Below, one piece after another: positions 20,687 to 33,700 of a stretch of 64,000 nt of DNA. The translations under genes were made by a program, and so were the position numbers. This stretch comes from Ooceraea biroi (lineage: Eukaryota; Arthropoda; Insecta; Hymenoptera; Formicidae). Every line of letters starts with the position of its first letter. The first letter of the stretch is position 1. The notes below the pieces were generated by a model, which saw only the letters and a list, made by a program, of their open reading frames with translations, ran no database searches and was not told where the DNA came from. The stretch is taken from positions 10,354,001 through 10,418,000 of the forward strand of contig NC_039515.1 in assembly GCF_003672135.1 (NCBI RefSeq), given 5' to 3'.

Positions 20687-23600
20687 ATGATTAATATCGA
20701 AACTCATTGGAATTTTTAAATACTTTAGAAAATGCCTTATTTCTTCTTGTATTATATATATAAATTGCCAACAGATTTAACTGACAATGAGAGAGACTCA
20801 TATTTATTACTCATAGTGCGCGAGTTATTTCGCGACATAGAACATGTTCTTGTCTCCCTTGTGTAGCTGTAATTTATCATTAAGAAAACTCTGCATTATT
20901 TTCTTTTATTTATATTTCTAATCTTCGTGACCTCTTTCTTACTCTTCGTAAGTTTTCTGGTATTTTCCGATTTCTACATGTATGTTTCTGCTCAAATTGG
21001 AGAAGATTTTCCTAGAAAAATATTTTCTAGAATATTTCGAAAGTTGTGAGAATCGTGCGTATCCAGTACAAGTATTATCAATGGTTTCGCGTTCAAGGTC
21101 TAAACGAAAACTTTTGGCATCCTGCCATCTGCGTCTTGATTAATTAAGATCACGTCTATTGCAAGTGCGACGATCGCACGAGGTATGTAACCTTTATATA
21201 AATATTATCATTTACGGAATATCACAGAGAACATTGATAGTTTCTGTTATCAGCGACAATCTAGAATATAAACATACCAAATGTTCCAAACATTCCAAAC
21301 ATTAATGTTTGGAATTCCAACATAGGGAAAAAAAGATCTGTATGACGTATGTATACATATGTCAACAAGTAGAAGATATTGCGATCTCCTAATATAGAAA
21401 AGTGAGTCTTATATATCTCACCTCGTCTCGTTATACATTTTAGGATTTTCTGATATGTTATTAATAAAGATTTTTCGTATCTTTTATTTAACTGTCTTTA
21501 AATATTTTTAAAAATATTTAAATATTTGGTGCAAATATTGACATGAAGTTGACCGGAATATCCGTACAAATTCTTTTTAGCAAAATTCAAACGCAAACCT
21601 TTGTATTAATTATTTTGCGTTTAAATTTGGGTAAAAATATCCACACACGAACTTTTTGGTCAACTCAACAGTAAACATTTTTGCAAGATTTTGCTATTGC
21701 TTATTAGCAATTATTTCAAAAGTGCAGTTGCATGAAAATGATGTATTGAATTATCGATTGCGTAGGCACTCGGTGCCTCGATTATCTTTGCTGTGAGATA
21801 TATTCCGAGGAAGTTTTTATGTCACATACTTAGACAATAAAGTGTTACGTAAATCTCAGGTGTTTTTGAACTGACTCTGCTTTGAATTGAAACGCCGCGA
21901 TGTTGTACCGAATGTAAATTTATACCGCTCAGTCCGTGATGTTTGTTCACGCTACTTGGTGATCGTCCAAGTAATAATGTCTAATTATTGAAGTACTCTT
22001 GATTGCGTTTGATTTAATATGCATGCTCTGCAACAAACTGCACGTCTTACTTTGCCCTTTGCAACACATAGTCGACGCGAAATTGATAAGATTAGCAAAT
22101 TGCAGTAAAGCAGTAATTCGCGCAAGAAGAAAATATAATTAAGTGATAAAATCACTAATAACTTAATATATTTTCAATTGAAAAGAATCAATTAATTATT
22201 ATTTAGATAGTGCACATGTCAATATGTTCAATAAAACAGAAAATATTAAATACGGGACGTTTATATTTTATGTTAGTATAAATTGGATATATTTTATATA
22301 TATAAACATATATTTATAAACAGAATCTTTACTACTTAATAAAATTTCGATTAAAAAATGTCATAAATTGAGATTTAAATCGGAATTTTAAAGCAATTTG
22401 TAAAATTTCTATGTTTGATCTAAACGTCGTTTGTTATTTCTCTATTACCATTTATATTAATTCAGCAGAGATTATGTGAAAATAAATTATGATATGTATA
22501 ATATAATCGGAAAAATTTAATACTTTAGCACGATATGCAAACGAATATGTTCCTCTCATGTGGAATTAATAAAAAATATCGTTCCATCTACAGTTTATTG
22601 ATAAGACGACTTGTAATTCATGTAGAGATCAGATAGAGATAATTATATATATCCAGTGGTTCTCAAAATATTTCTTAAAAAAGAATATTGTCCAATAATA
22701 AAATTACATTAATTTTACAAAATTAACCGGCAAAGATTTTCGAAATATTTCGAAGCATTTTACACAAAATTAGAAATAACATTATCATAATTAACATCTT
22801 AGATGCTCAAATCATGAATTTCATCAATGATCTGAAACATTCTTATTTATCCTGAAGGTAGGAAAAAGAATTGATAGCCATGCTGCAGCAAAAATTTCTG
22901 TCAAATGGATACGTTTATACAATGCATTCTATTTTGCTGTCCTATATTATTTTCGAAACTATAATAATAATAATGTTATAATGATCAACTCAAGCTGTAC
23001 AAAATGCTCGCATTTGTTGCAAGGAAAATCTACTGCGACGCATGCTTTGCTTCAATGATTGCCCAACAGGCGGCACTGTATTGTCGCGTAGGTTCCGCGC
23101 TTTTAAATTGTTGCCAATACTCATCTTGTTGAAGTATCATCTGATTCTCGTGCGCGATACATGCGACACAATGTTCCGTCAATCTATTTTTACGATCATC
23201 ACGCAAACAAAATCTACAAAGCGTTCGCGTAATCCAATCACATCCCTACATGATGATCATCCTTCGAATATAAAGTGCGCACAGATAACACAAAATGTTC
23301 ACGTTGAAATCGCACGTCGTGCGTTATCAATGATCAGCAGCTATCGGGTAAACTTATCTGGCGGGTAATGCCATCGATTGCGATAAAATCATAGTATAAA
23401 GGAACAAGCTTCAAGGAGAGACGTTTATAGAAGGGTTAATAATCCAATCTGAGGCATACGCGATCGTCGTGCTGTCGAAATTCGAGTGCTCCACATGGAG
23501 CCACAATTTCTTCGATTTTGACTTTGACTTGTTTTTAAACTATCATTTAATCCCTCTACATTCAAGATCTAGAGAAATTGCAATTACATTTGGTCGACAT

Positions 23601-23928
23601 TGGAGTAAATCGTTCTCGAATGACGAGGAAAAAACATGTTCCTAGAAATGCAGCTCGTTTATCGATCAACCACGAACAAACGCTTCATGAGATTCATATC
23701 CGCCGTTCGTCTTCTCTCGATTCCATGATTCTCCGTTTCCCTTCGTCTCTTCGTTTCTTCCTTCGCGATTCGATCTCTTCTTACCGTTGCTCTCGCAACT
23801 AACCCTCGTCACGCTGATGCTCTGACTTTTAATTCCCCACCCGTGTCTGTCTTCGTTCAGCGCGCGTCGATTGCTCGCTCTCTCTCGCTCCGCTCGTGGG
23901 TGCAGCGCGGCGGTAACGTGGTCACGGC
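20687..23928. other. Intergenic upstream of the zinc-transporter promoter
   Basis: AT-rich to about 23000 and without recognisable genes. A short palindrome with repeated CCAAACATT lies near 21280-21320. From about 23570 pyrimidine-rich and CpG-richer DNA leads into the promoter. Confidence 0.5.
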
Positions 23929-23995
23929 TATAAAAGGGACCGCTTACGGCGCGGCGCAAATCAGTCGTTGCGCAGTTGCGGTGGGTGATGGTCGT
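23929..23995 (+). promoter_or_regulatory. TATA-Inr-DPE core promoter
   Basis: TATAAAAG at 23929-23936 is followed by an arthropod initiator TCAGTC at 23961-23966. If the A at 23963 is +1, then GGTCGT at 23990-23995 sits exactly at +28 to +33 and fits the DPE consensus RGWYVT. The TATA box begins at -34. All three elements in correct spacing make a strong start-site prediction. The transcript is probably that of the ZIP13 gene, with a leader of about 787 nt if unspliced. Confidence 0.7.
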
Positions 23996-24041
23996 GTTCG
24001 CTGCGGAGCAGTCGAGTCAAAACGGGCGTTCCACGAGCTAA
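23988..24041 (+). CDS. Upstream ORF in the zinc-transporter leader
   Basis: If transcription begins at 23963, the first ATG of the mRNA is at 23988. It opens a 17-codon ORF (MVVFAAEQSSQNGRSTS) that stops at 24041, well before the main start at 24750. Such a uORF would reduce or condition translation of the main ORF. Its ATG overlaps the DPE. Confidence 0.35.
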   Translation: MVVFAAEQSSQNGRSTS

Positions 24042-24749
24042 TCGAGTGCGGAAGCAGAAAGAGAGATAAAGAGAGGGAGAGACAGGACGAACGCGCACAT
24101 TGTGCGTCCCCGAGATCGCGATCACACGTTGATCAACACGGCTGCGGCGGTGCCTTTGTCCGCGCATCGACACGTCGGCATGAAATAACGACGGGCAGCC
24201 ACCGAACGCATCAACGAGGCGGCAGGCAGCGGCGACGTCCTGATTCCAAGCGTCCGTACTCAGTCCTCAGTGTAGGCTAGTCGGTCGCTCGGCGGTCGTT
24301 GTCTCGACGAATCTACGACGAATATCCGATTAACTGACGCAAGTTGACGCCGCAAGCACGTCGAGGCTCCATGCAATCGACATCAAATCTCCAACGATAA
24401 TCTTCCTCCGCCGTCGTATATAACTTAAGCCTCAAAACGCAATACCGAATTATTCGATCACGTTGCACCGCGTTGATAACATCGTCTTTCATCGTCGTAC
24501 TTCTTGATGAGGTATCTTGTTATATCTTGTTCCTGCATCGTCTCTCGCAGTGAGGTTATCTCCCAAAAGAGCGGGAATACGTTCCGATCGCCAGCTTGAC
24601 GACGCTCGTGCACGCGTTATTTCCATCACGAGGAGCGAGATTCTTGCCAGGTCCGCGCGTTGACATCTCGCCATCAGCCTCGTCATCCGTACGCGCGTTA
24701 ACTCGCCAAAGGACGCCAAGAATTTTGACAGAAGAGCGCGACAACAAAT

Positions 24750-27700
24750 ATGGCGGCCACGGTGGCGAACGCGTGCATCCGCAACATTACGGACACGGGA
24801 TATCTGTGCGATATCCTTGATCGGATGGATGCGTGGTTGTCATGGCACGATGTTGTGGGATATTTCTCCTACAATCCATGGATATTCTCCCTGCTAGGTA
24901 GCACCATGGTTGGCCTAACCGGTATCTTCCCCTTATGGCTCATCCCCATTCAGGATGGCGTGGATTTAAAAACCGGCGGTGAGTATTCTACTCGCTTTGT
25001 GATTCTAGTCGTCGACAGGAAATCGAGAATATTTGCATTTGCGCAATCACTATTTCGTGAAAACAATGTACTTGAGTTTTTATGCGTGATATTATAATCT
25101 ATGGCCTATGTAAGGGACTGATGTTTCGTAACTCGCGTTAATACTACGCTTATTACTATATCTCGCCGCTTTAGATTAGATGTCGATAAACACAAATTAA
25201 TATTCGTTATTTTTTTTTTTAATACGCTGATACAATTCGAACTGTCTTTATTTGGCCTTGAAAATGCACTCGAATAAATGTGAATTTAGATAAAACGGCA
25301 AATCAAATTCGAATTATCAGTTTCGTTCGCATCAACTAACTACAGTTCAAAATTTTACTTGAAATTCTTCAGAATTCCAGAACAATTCGGTTACATACTT
25401 GTGTTCGAATCTTTTTCGGAAGAATTTGGGTTTTAATATAAATTGAAAACGGACTTTGATAATGACCACGTTTCAACAACACAACGACAACAATAATGAT
25501 AATCATGACAATAATATGATGATGATGTTAAATAGCTGAAGATTGATAAATGCAGACAGTCGGTATGTTTCTCTATACTATTTTCCTGAAATAAACATTC
25601 TTAACGGACAGTCACGATTGTGTCGTGACAAAGGTCGGACATGTCGCAAAGGCTGCATTACGTATGCATGACAAAATGTCGTATTCGCATGCGCACTGAC
25701 AGCCAATCGGCATGCGAAAAATTCGTCGTAATAGGCGTAAAGTCTCGGGGATCTAACATCGTTATTTTACTAATGTTGTACGCAAAAAGTTGTAACAAAT
25801 TTCGACAATGGAAGATTGTCCTATGCTACAATAATTATAGTCATTTGCATTTTTGGAAATTGCACTGTAGAAAACTGCTATGTGGACAGCAAAATGCTTA
25901 GAACAAAGTAATACTGTACACTGTATACAGAATCGCATGAAAAGTTGCAAAAGACTTTTGCGTTATCGTTTTAATTACCATGTATTTACATATCCACACG
26001 GCGAACAATGAATTGACATATTACTTGTACTTTTTGCAAAACTGTTTAGGTGCGATTTTCGTTTGATAAAAGTGTTGCATGACAACTCGTAGGAAGATTG
26101 TCGTAAATTTACTCGTCCACGTGTAAATGAAATCGCAACTCTCCTATACTCATAGGTAAAATTACAGAGCTCAATTACTTTGGCATTGAGGATCTCACAC
26201 AGCAGAGGTTCTCAATCTCTCCACGTTCACTCCTGATATAGTTTCACTATAAACGATGATTAAAGGATTAGAGAGTGAATCGAATTTTAGATTAAATATT
26301 CCGATTGAGGTTCATTGATATTTTTTTCAACTTTGCAGTAGTCAGACGTCCATTTGCGTAATGAAGTTTATTCTTGCAAGTTTACTCTGCTTCAGGTATT
26401 TTCCAAATGGTATATTGACGTTTGATTATATAATAAACGCATCATTAGATTATACCGTGTTTGCGTCTCCTGCTGTGGAAGTCGATTGATATGACTGTTC
26501 CATTGTCGTAATAAAAACGAATCATTGTGTTTAACATCAACAATAAGAGACTGTCTAGAATGATCATCGAAGTTTTTCCCACACTAAAGAATCAACTTTA
26601 TAGATGTAGTAAGAATAGTTTGAAATACCTATATATCTTATTTTTATAGATATATCCAAGTAAATATCCAAGTTCTACTTCGCAAACGTTATCGTGTTAT
26701 TGTTAGTTGCATAAAAAACGTATCCAAATGTGTTTTAAACACTATTGATTTTTAATTACATATAAAAATAGAGGAGCCACATTCTACGTGCTGTATAGTT
26801 AAAAATAACAAACAAAAACGTCATTCAATAATATGCTCGTGATTGAAACGAAATGCTAGACACAAAAAGCTGCATAATTGTGAATCACAGATCTATGTGG
26901 CAGCATTAGTCATGTTAATAACAGTTTAGTACAGTTTCAGTTCGATTATGAAGTTTTTAAGTGTTTTTACTTTAGAAAAATAGTTATCTCACCCAAGTGA
27001 GATGTAAGCAGAATATAAAAATTCTTTTTTCAACTATATATTATTATTTGTAATTAAGGATCACCCGATATATAGACAAATACATATGCGCTTGTTTAAA
27101 AACATATTGCACAGTGTCACGCGTGCAGTTATCTAACTGCGCACGAAGAAATTGGAAGTCTGTTGTCGGTGACGGTTGCCAATGCAAACTAATACATACA
27201 GTTTTCTTTTACTGAGAATTACAGAATAAATATACTGCAAGAAAATGGCGGAAAGTGTGATGTACGATACAATTTGATTATATTTGTCATTTTGGCAAAT
27301 GACGAACCACATTGGAGCTCTGTTCGCAGTTTCTTGCACGCCCAGTAGACGGGATTGAAAGGTCATGGAACTTGCTCAGCGCAACGTCGAATACCAAATG
27401 AAAAATCCGTTCATGAAGTATATTCCAATTCACAGATCCGCCAAGGAACATACCGATTCCTTCAGATTTCTTTTCATCGCCGAGTCCATTGTTTACTGTC
27501 TGCTTTCTATCAATTGACTGGAGCGAATGAATATTCAATGAAGCCACAAATGTTTCGAATGACCTTATCGAGCATTAATTAATGCGTAATGTAATCACCA
27601 TTCAAGATCTGAAATGCATTTATCCGCATCCTTCGATTTAATAACTTTCATATCATTTTATAATCATGAACGAAAACCTTCACTGATGTTGACAATTAAT

Positions 27701-30700
27701 TTCTTCGGATCTTTCCTATTACCTGCCCGCCACCTATTTGGGTATTTTAAACCTAAGCTAACCTGGCCTTTCCTGTTATCTATTTGTCGCTATTTGCTAG
27801 ATTCTGATTGATATATAAAATGTCAACTGAATTAGTAAACAGTGACTGGCAGGTAACTGGAAAGATCCATTTCTTCTTCTGTTCTTTGTTCAGTTCGTTT
27901 CGATGTTTCAAACGCGGGATCGCGTATGATAATATATTATGTACACAATATTTCATATGTATGAAAATTTATGAATCAAGAAAATTTATTATAAAGAGAG
28001 TTTTATGAACATTAATTTAATTAGATATCTTCTACATCATAATCGATTAAGAATGTGCCAAACTTTTTTGTTAAAGCCATTCCGCATACAGTTTTCTAAA
28101 TAGTTTGTACGCATCCTACGTTTAGAAACTTGGCCCATGCCAAAGTTGACGGTTTCGATCGAAAAGTTTCCTCAGTGTCATACATTTGGCTAAAGGCGGT
28201 CATAAGCTCTTGAAAGCAGCTGTCGCATTGGATTTTTGTATGTTTACAACCACAACTGGAAGCAAAGTAGGAAAGCTTCATAAAGCCCATTTTAGACTAT
28301 GCAATATATTGCACATGATTTGACGCAAAAAATAAAAGATTTAAAGCAAGAAATATTGCAGAATATCATACACAAATTACAAGCAAATTACATGTGTTTC
28401 GTAAATTGCGCAAGATGTTGAAAACGTGCTTCATTCCTGAATAATCTCTTGTCTGCTGGCATGCGTCAGCATACGTTTGAGATCTGTTCTTTTTAGCTGA
28501 ATTGTCTGCACTAATACAAAAAGTATATACATCTGTTCGTTTTAGCTGCCTGCACTAGTGCAAAAGGTGCAGAAAAAACCTCGAAAAAAAACAACAACTT
28601 TTGTTACTTGTTTGTTTATGATTAGTGCAAGGTTACGATAATCGCCTCTTTTATTATTTGTTATACATGTTCCTATTAATAAGCACGCTATTCCTATATA
28701 ACTGATACGTTCCTCCATGTTTTCAGTTTGTATTACATATTACGTATACAAGTGCATATTGTACAAATCTTGCGTAAAATAAAATGTAAAACACAATACA
28801 ATTCAACGACAAGCAATTCTTGCAGCAAAACATTGCTCAAGAAATTGCGTCAAATCTAGTGCAATATATTGTATAGTCTAAAACGGGCTTAAGACATATG
28901 TCCGCGTCACATACCACTCTTAACAGTGACTTTAAAAAAGGTCTGAAAGGACTAAATCGATTAATTACAATGGAGTTTTCAGTTTCGTTATGAGCGAGAC
29001 TTTGGTAAACGTTGTCCTCAATGTCATGAACTTAATTAATAATCCATCCGTCACGCGATAGTGGTCGCACTTGCAAGAGTATACATATATCGTGTTCGAT
29101 GGTTCGTGAAATATCTGTTGATGCCGATAATCGCTTCGCGAATTTGCGGGCGTGAACCTGTAATAGCAATGATTAGAATCAATAGCATATTTTCAATCGT
29201 CACTGATTTAATTAATTTTCGCATAAAATTACATAGATACGCCGATGCGCCGCGCTCTTGTTATATCTACTTGTTTTCCCAATGCATCCGCTCTTTGCTC
29301 TTGTGCGTAGCGATAAATATGTGTCTCGCATTCATTTTCCGTAATCAAGAAGGCGTTAGAAGGCTCTCGTTATTTGCTGAGTTGTCAAGACGACATTTAA
29401 CGTAATGTTGTAAAGAAATCCATTCAGTAATTAATCAGCAGCAGTCGGGTTTTAATTGAAAGCTGCAGCAGAAATGTGTTCTTGTTGCGGATAAAATTAA
29501 CAGATTGCGATTAGATCCGTTCTTTTTTTGTTCGAATTTCATTATGATTTCATTTCTTTTTTACTGTATTATATTTTGTAAATAATAACGTCACAGTGTC
29601 CGCCTGTTAGAGAGAACATAATTTTACTATCTTGTATTTTTTGATCAAATGATGCGAGACGATAAATTGTACAAGTGAGATTAACGGTGGGCGTTAAATC
29701 GCCTAATTTTAACGGTATAAAGTTTGTACAAATGTAGAAAGTTACGAGAACTTACCCGTTCCCGAGAGAACACAAAAACCCGTATTACGACACTAACTTT
29801 TTCCATTGACTAAATCGCGTTCTGGCGGCAAGATCTATTCACGTGCCGATCTGGAACATTGTTGACTTTTTTTTAAGATTACACAAGATATTTCGCACAA
29901 TAGCATCGAACTTTTAGCATTTAAAAGCGCAATTTCAAACCTAGTTTCAAACAGATTTAAAATTGAATCTTTTCTTGCAATCAACCTACTTTAATGCTAA
30001 TCAAGCCAGCACTTAAGGCAAACAGTTTTTAATTTAACAAAAATTGATTTAAATTTTATAATACGTTATTCTTGTATATTGTATATTGTTCTATATTAAT
30101 TTCTCAAAACCAGTTTTTTATCAACCAAAGAAAAAGTCTGTCACGTAACGACTGCACGATTACCGAAGCTGACACCGAATAAAACTGATTACCTTAATCA
30201 TTATCTGCATTGAATTTTTCTCGTTTTTATCTAGCAGATGATAGAGATTCTTCGTGTGATACCAATTCAATGGAAAAATAAGAAAATTCATATGTACTTG
30301 ATATTCGTCTCTTTCGATACTAGTATCTAGAGTTATCTTCGTTATCAATATTGAAGATAATTAAAAGTCTGCTGACGGAAAGTCAATTAGTTTTTTATAC
30401 TATGATATAAGTTTTCACTTTATTTCGTCAATTTCTTTCAGATAATTATTTTTTAGCTAAATGGCTACAGTGTATACTGACACGAAGTGCTTAATCAAAA
30501 ATTTGCTAATCATGATTTATTAATTGTTGTTGCCCGTTAGAAATCACAATTACAGAATCAGTTGAATATGTTTCCCAGATCAAATCACATCGGCTTAAAT
30601 GGTGATAGATCTTGCCATGAACTTTGCTCGTCAACTTATCTCTGTGTCGTTAGTGCCACATATATCACATTACTATTACTTTAGGACTTTGACTGATCGA

Positions 30701-33700
30701 TAAATAAATACTTAATGATATTTAACAACGTTCTATCAATTTTATTATTATCGCACAATTATATATTATGCGGATTATTTCCCATCAGTAAAATGTTTAA
30801 CTTTAGATTGATTTCTTTTCACAATGAGTCCATGTTTTTATCTTTAGTCCAATGCAACTAATACTTTTTAGAAGCTTTAATTGCTCGATGCCGCAATCAT
30901 TTTGATAATCTCAGTTTTTTTCAAATTGCTATCAGATATGTAGTTATTGTCATATCTGATGATAAATCTATTATCTAAGCTTATCAGTTGTTATATATAA
31001 TTGTATATAAAAACGCAATTTTCTAAACGTGTCATAAGTAGTTACGTACTTTTCTAATCTTAAACACAAACATTATGCTTTAATGTAAGTACACGATAGC
31101 GATAGAAGTAAGCAATTACTCACGAAAATGCAAAAGATAAAATATCTGCCACTGTTGCCCGATACATGTGGCATGCACACTGTATCTTCATGCAGAATTT
31201 CAAATGAAACATGCCCCGTCAAGCGAAGTTTCTCTTGGGAAGAATTTACAAAGTTTGCTAGTAAATCGGCCTTCAGTCTTACTTTAGTCAGGAAATTTTA
31301 GTTTTCTTCTTTACTACTTTACAAAAATAAAAAGATTCAGTGAGAGAATAAATAAACTAAAATCTTTATCCCGAATCATGACATAATACAAATACTTGCT
31401 TTCTATTGTTCTGTATCTGTAGTTTCTATGAATTTCTAAGGAAAATGTTATTCGGTCAACAGTTAACTAATTAAAATATTGCTACAATGTCACAATAATC
31501 TGTGTAGAGTATACCTACGTCTTTTAATTAAAAATCCTCCAATTATATATCCATTACTTGAATTTTAATCTTTTCAGGAAATATATTCGATGGCAAAAGA
31601 ATATATTATAATGCAATGTTTAGAGAAGGTACTCGCTTCTGTATTTCATCATTCAAATATCTTATCTGTTTGCATAATTAACGTCATGCATATGTTTTTT
31701 TTGTCAATACCGCGTTTTTTTATCTTAGGTATCAAGCAGATCGATCGAGTCTATTTTATTGCAACTGACGCAATCCGTGGCAACAGATCGTAATAATAAT
31801 AAAGCTATGTCAGAAGTAAACCATGGTATCGAGTAACTCGTCAATCTATCAATTACATTTGTAATTGACTAATAACACGCTGAATCTCGGGAACCGGTGG
31901 TATTCCTTTTGTCTTTCTCCGATCCTACACAACTGATTCATGTTGACACGTCGTAATTACAATACTATTCCCTAGGCGAGTCAATCTTGTCAAGAATAAC
32001 AGTAACGTGTTGTTCAGCAAGCGTAAATTATATGCAGTATTATAGGAAGTTATATATTATTAAATTATTATTGAATATTTATTCAACGAGAATGCAATTT
32101 GATGTGAAAACATCATTAAAAGTTTTTCTAAAGTTAAAACATCAATATATATTTACATCTTTTTGTAATTCATAATATGTTACAGTTTTATTATGCCACT
32201 TTTAAAATAAGCCATCATAATGAACTATAGAATAAGATATACTTTTATGAGGTATTGATTTGGCAATTATATTAATTTTTTAAAGTCAATTCTTGATTTT
32301 GCATGGATAATCTGAAATTCTACAATAGTATGGAAAAAATGTTATTATATTCATGGCGATTCTTATTAACAAGCTCTGCAACTTGGAGTTGCAATTGACG
32401 AGTTTGCCCGTTAAGCGCGCTGATGTAACCGTAGTCGTGTCAAAACTAGATCAAGGCCCACAACACATTATTTATACTTTTTTCCCTTTCTTTTTTCTAT
32501 GAATCATTGACACGATAGTAGTTATCATACAGTAGTCTCTTCTGGAAACTGGCAATTACACAAATGTGTCAATCTTTTATTGCCGATTAACTGCGTGAAA
32601 TGTTGCATCAGTGCACATACGATTTCGCAACTACGGGTTTTCCCATTTATTATCACGAAAAGCTAGCTGCGTTCTTCAATGCGTAATATCACACTGCATC
32701 TTCATAATTGTGTATTATACTGTTTCTGTCAAATTACGAATATTGACTACTTGATTGAATTTTTTTGCTTTAACAGTATTATTATATTTTCTTTTTAGTA
32801 ATGTAAATTATTTTATTTGAATTATACTTACATCCTACATTAAAGAATAAAATTGGTCCCAAAATTAGAAATTGCGATTCGTACGCATAGATGTAAATTT
32901 ATATGGAGAAAGTTTTTGAGAGGAAGCGTTGCAGATCTTTCACGTGTTGCCTGTACAATCTAGATACGAAATAAATGTGTGTGGGTAATATCGGAGCAGG
33001 CCAATTCTATCCACATGCACGAGTTTCGTGACCCGCGCGTGGAGAAGCATCCATAGTTCATTTTGTCGCATGAGCTCACTCCGGAGTTATCGGCGTATAC
33101 CACGCGCGTCTCTAACGATAAAACGATGAGTGATTCGATATATGGGTTTTACTGTAAACTGCAATTTTACGCATTATATATATCCTGTTACATTATTTTT
33201 TCTTGGCTGCAATATTTTATTCTTTATGTGAAAAATAATGGCCATGTATGATTTAACATTTACATTAATAACATGCAGATAACTTACACATTTATTAGTT
33301 AAATATCGAGCTGTAAATCATGCGGTAAATTTGAAATTAATTCGTCGATTGATTTCTTAAAATCAACATTTTGGAGCATAATTCGCGGTCTGCAAATAAT
33401 TAAATATGACAAATAGAACATTTTTATGAAGAATTTTTAAAAACTTCTTATTGCTTACTTAAAGTCAGGTGACTTTATCTTTTCTCAATTTAATCCAGAT
33501 TTCATTATCACGATATTAAAGAAGTTGAATATGAAGAACAGATAGTGTGACAAAAATTATTCAAGAATTACTTTAAAACTTTCAAGTCGATAAATAATCT
33601 ATTTAGTAACAAAGGATATGCAAGTAAATACTCGATGACTAAGTTGTTATAAATATTTCTTAGTAATACACATAAAATAAGTACAATTTAAGCTAAAGCT

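Noticed and set aside
23843..24280. 145-codon ORF on + over the zinc-transporter promoter
   Set aside because: It begins before the predicted start site, spans TATA/Inr/DPE, is Arg/His-rich from GC-rich DNA and overlaps ORFs in other frames.
27287..28290. Minus-strand ORFs of 86 and 64 codons in the large intron
   Set aside because: Composition is somewhat protein-like, but no start context, splice sites or recognisable domain; the second abuts a TIR element.
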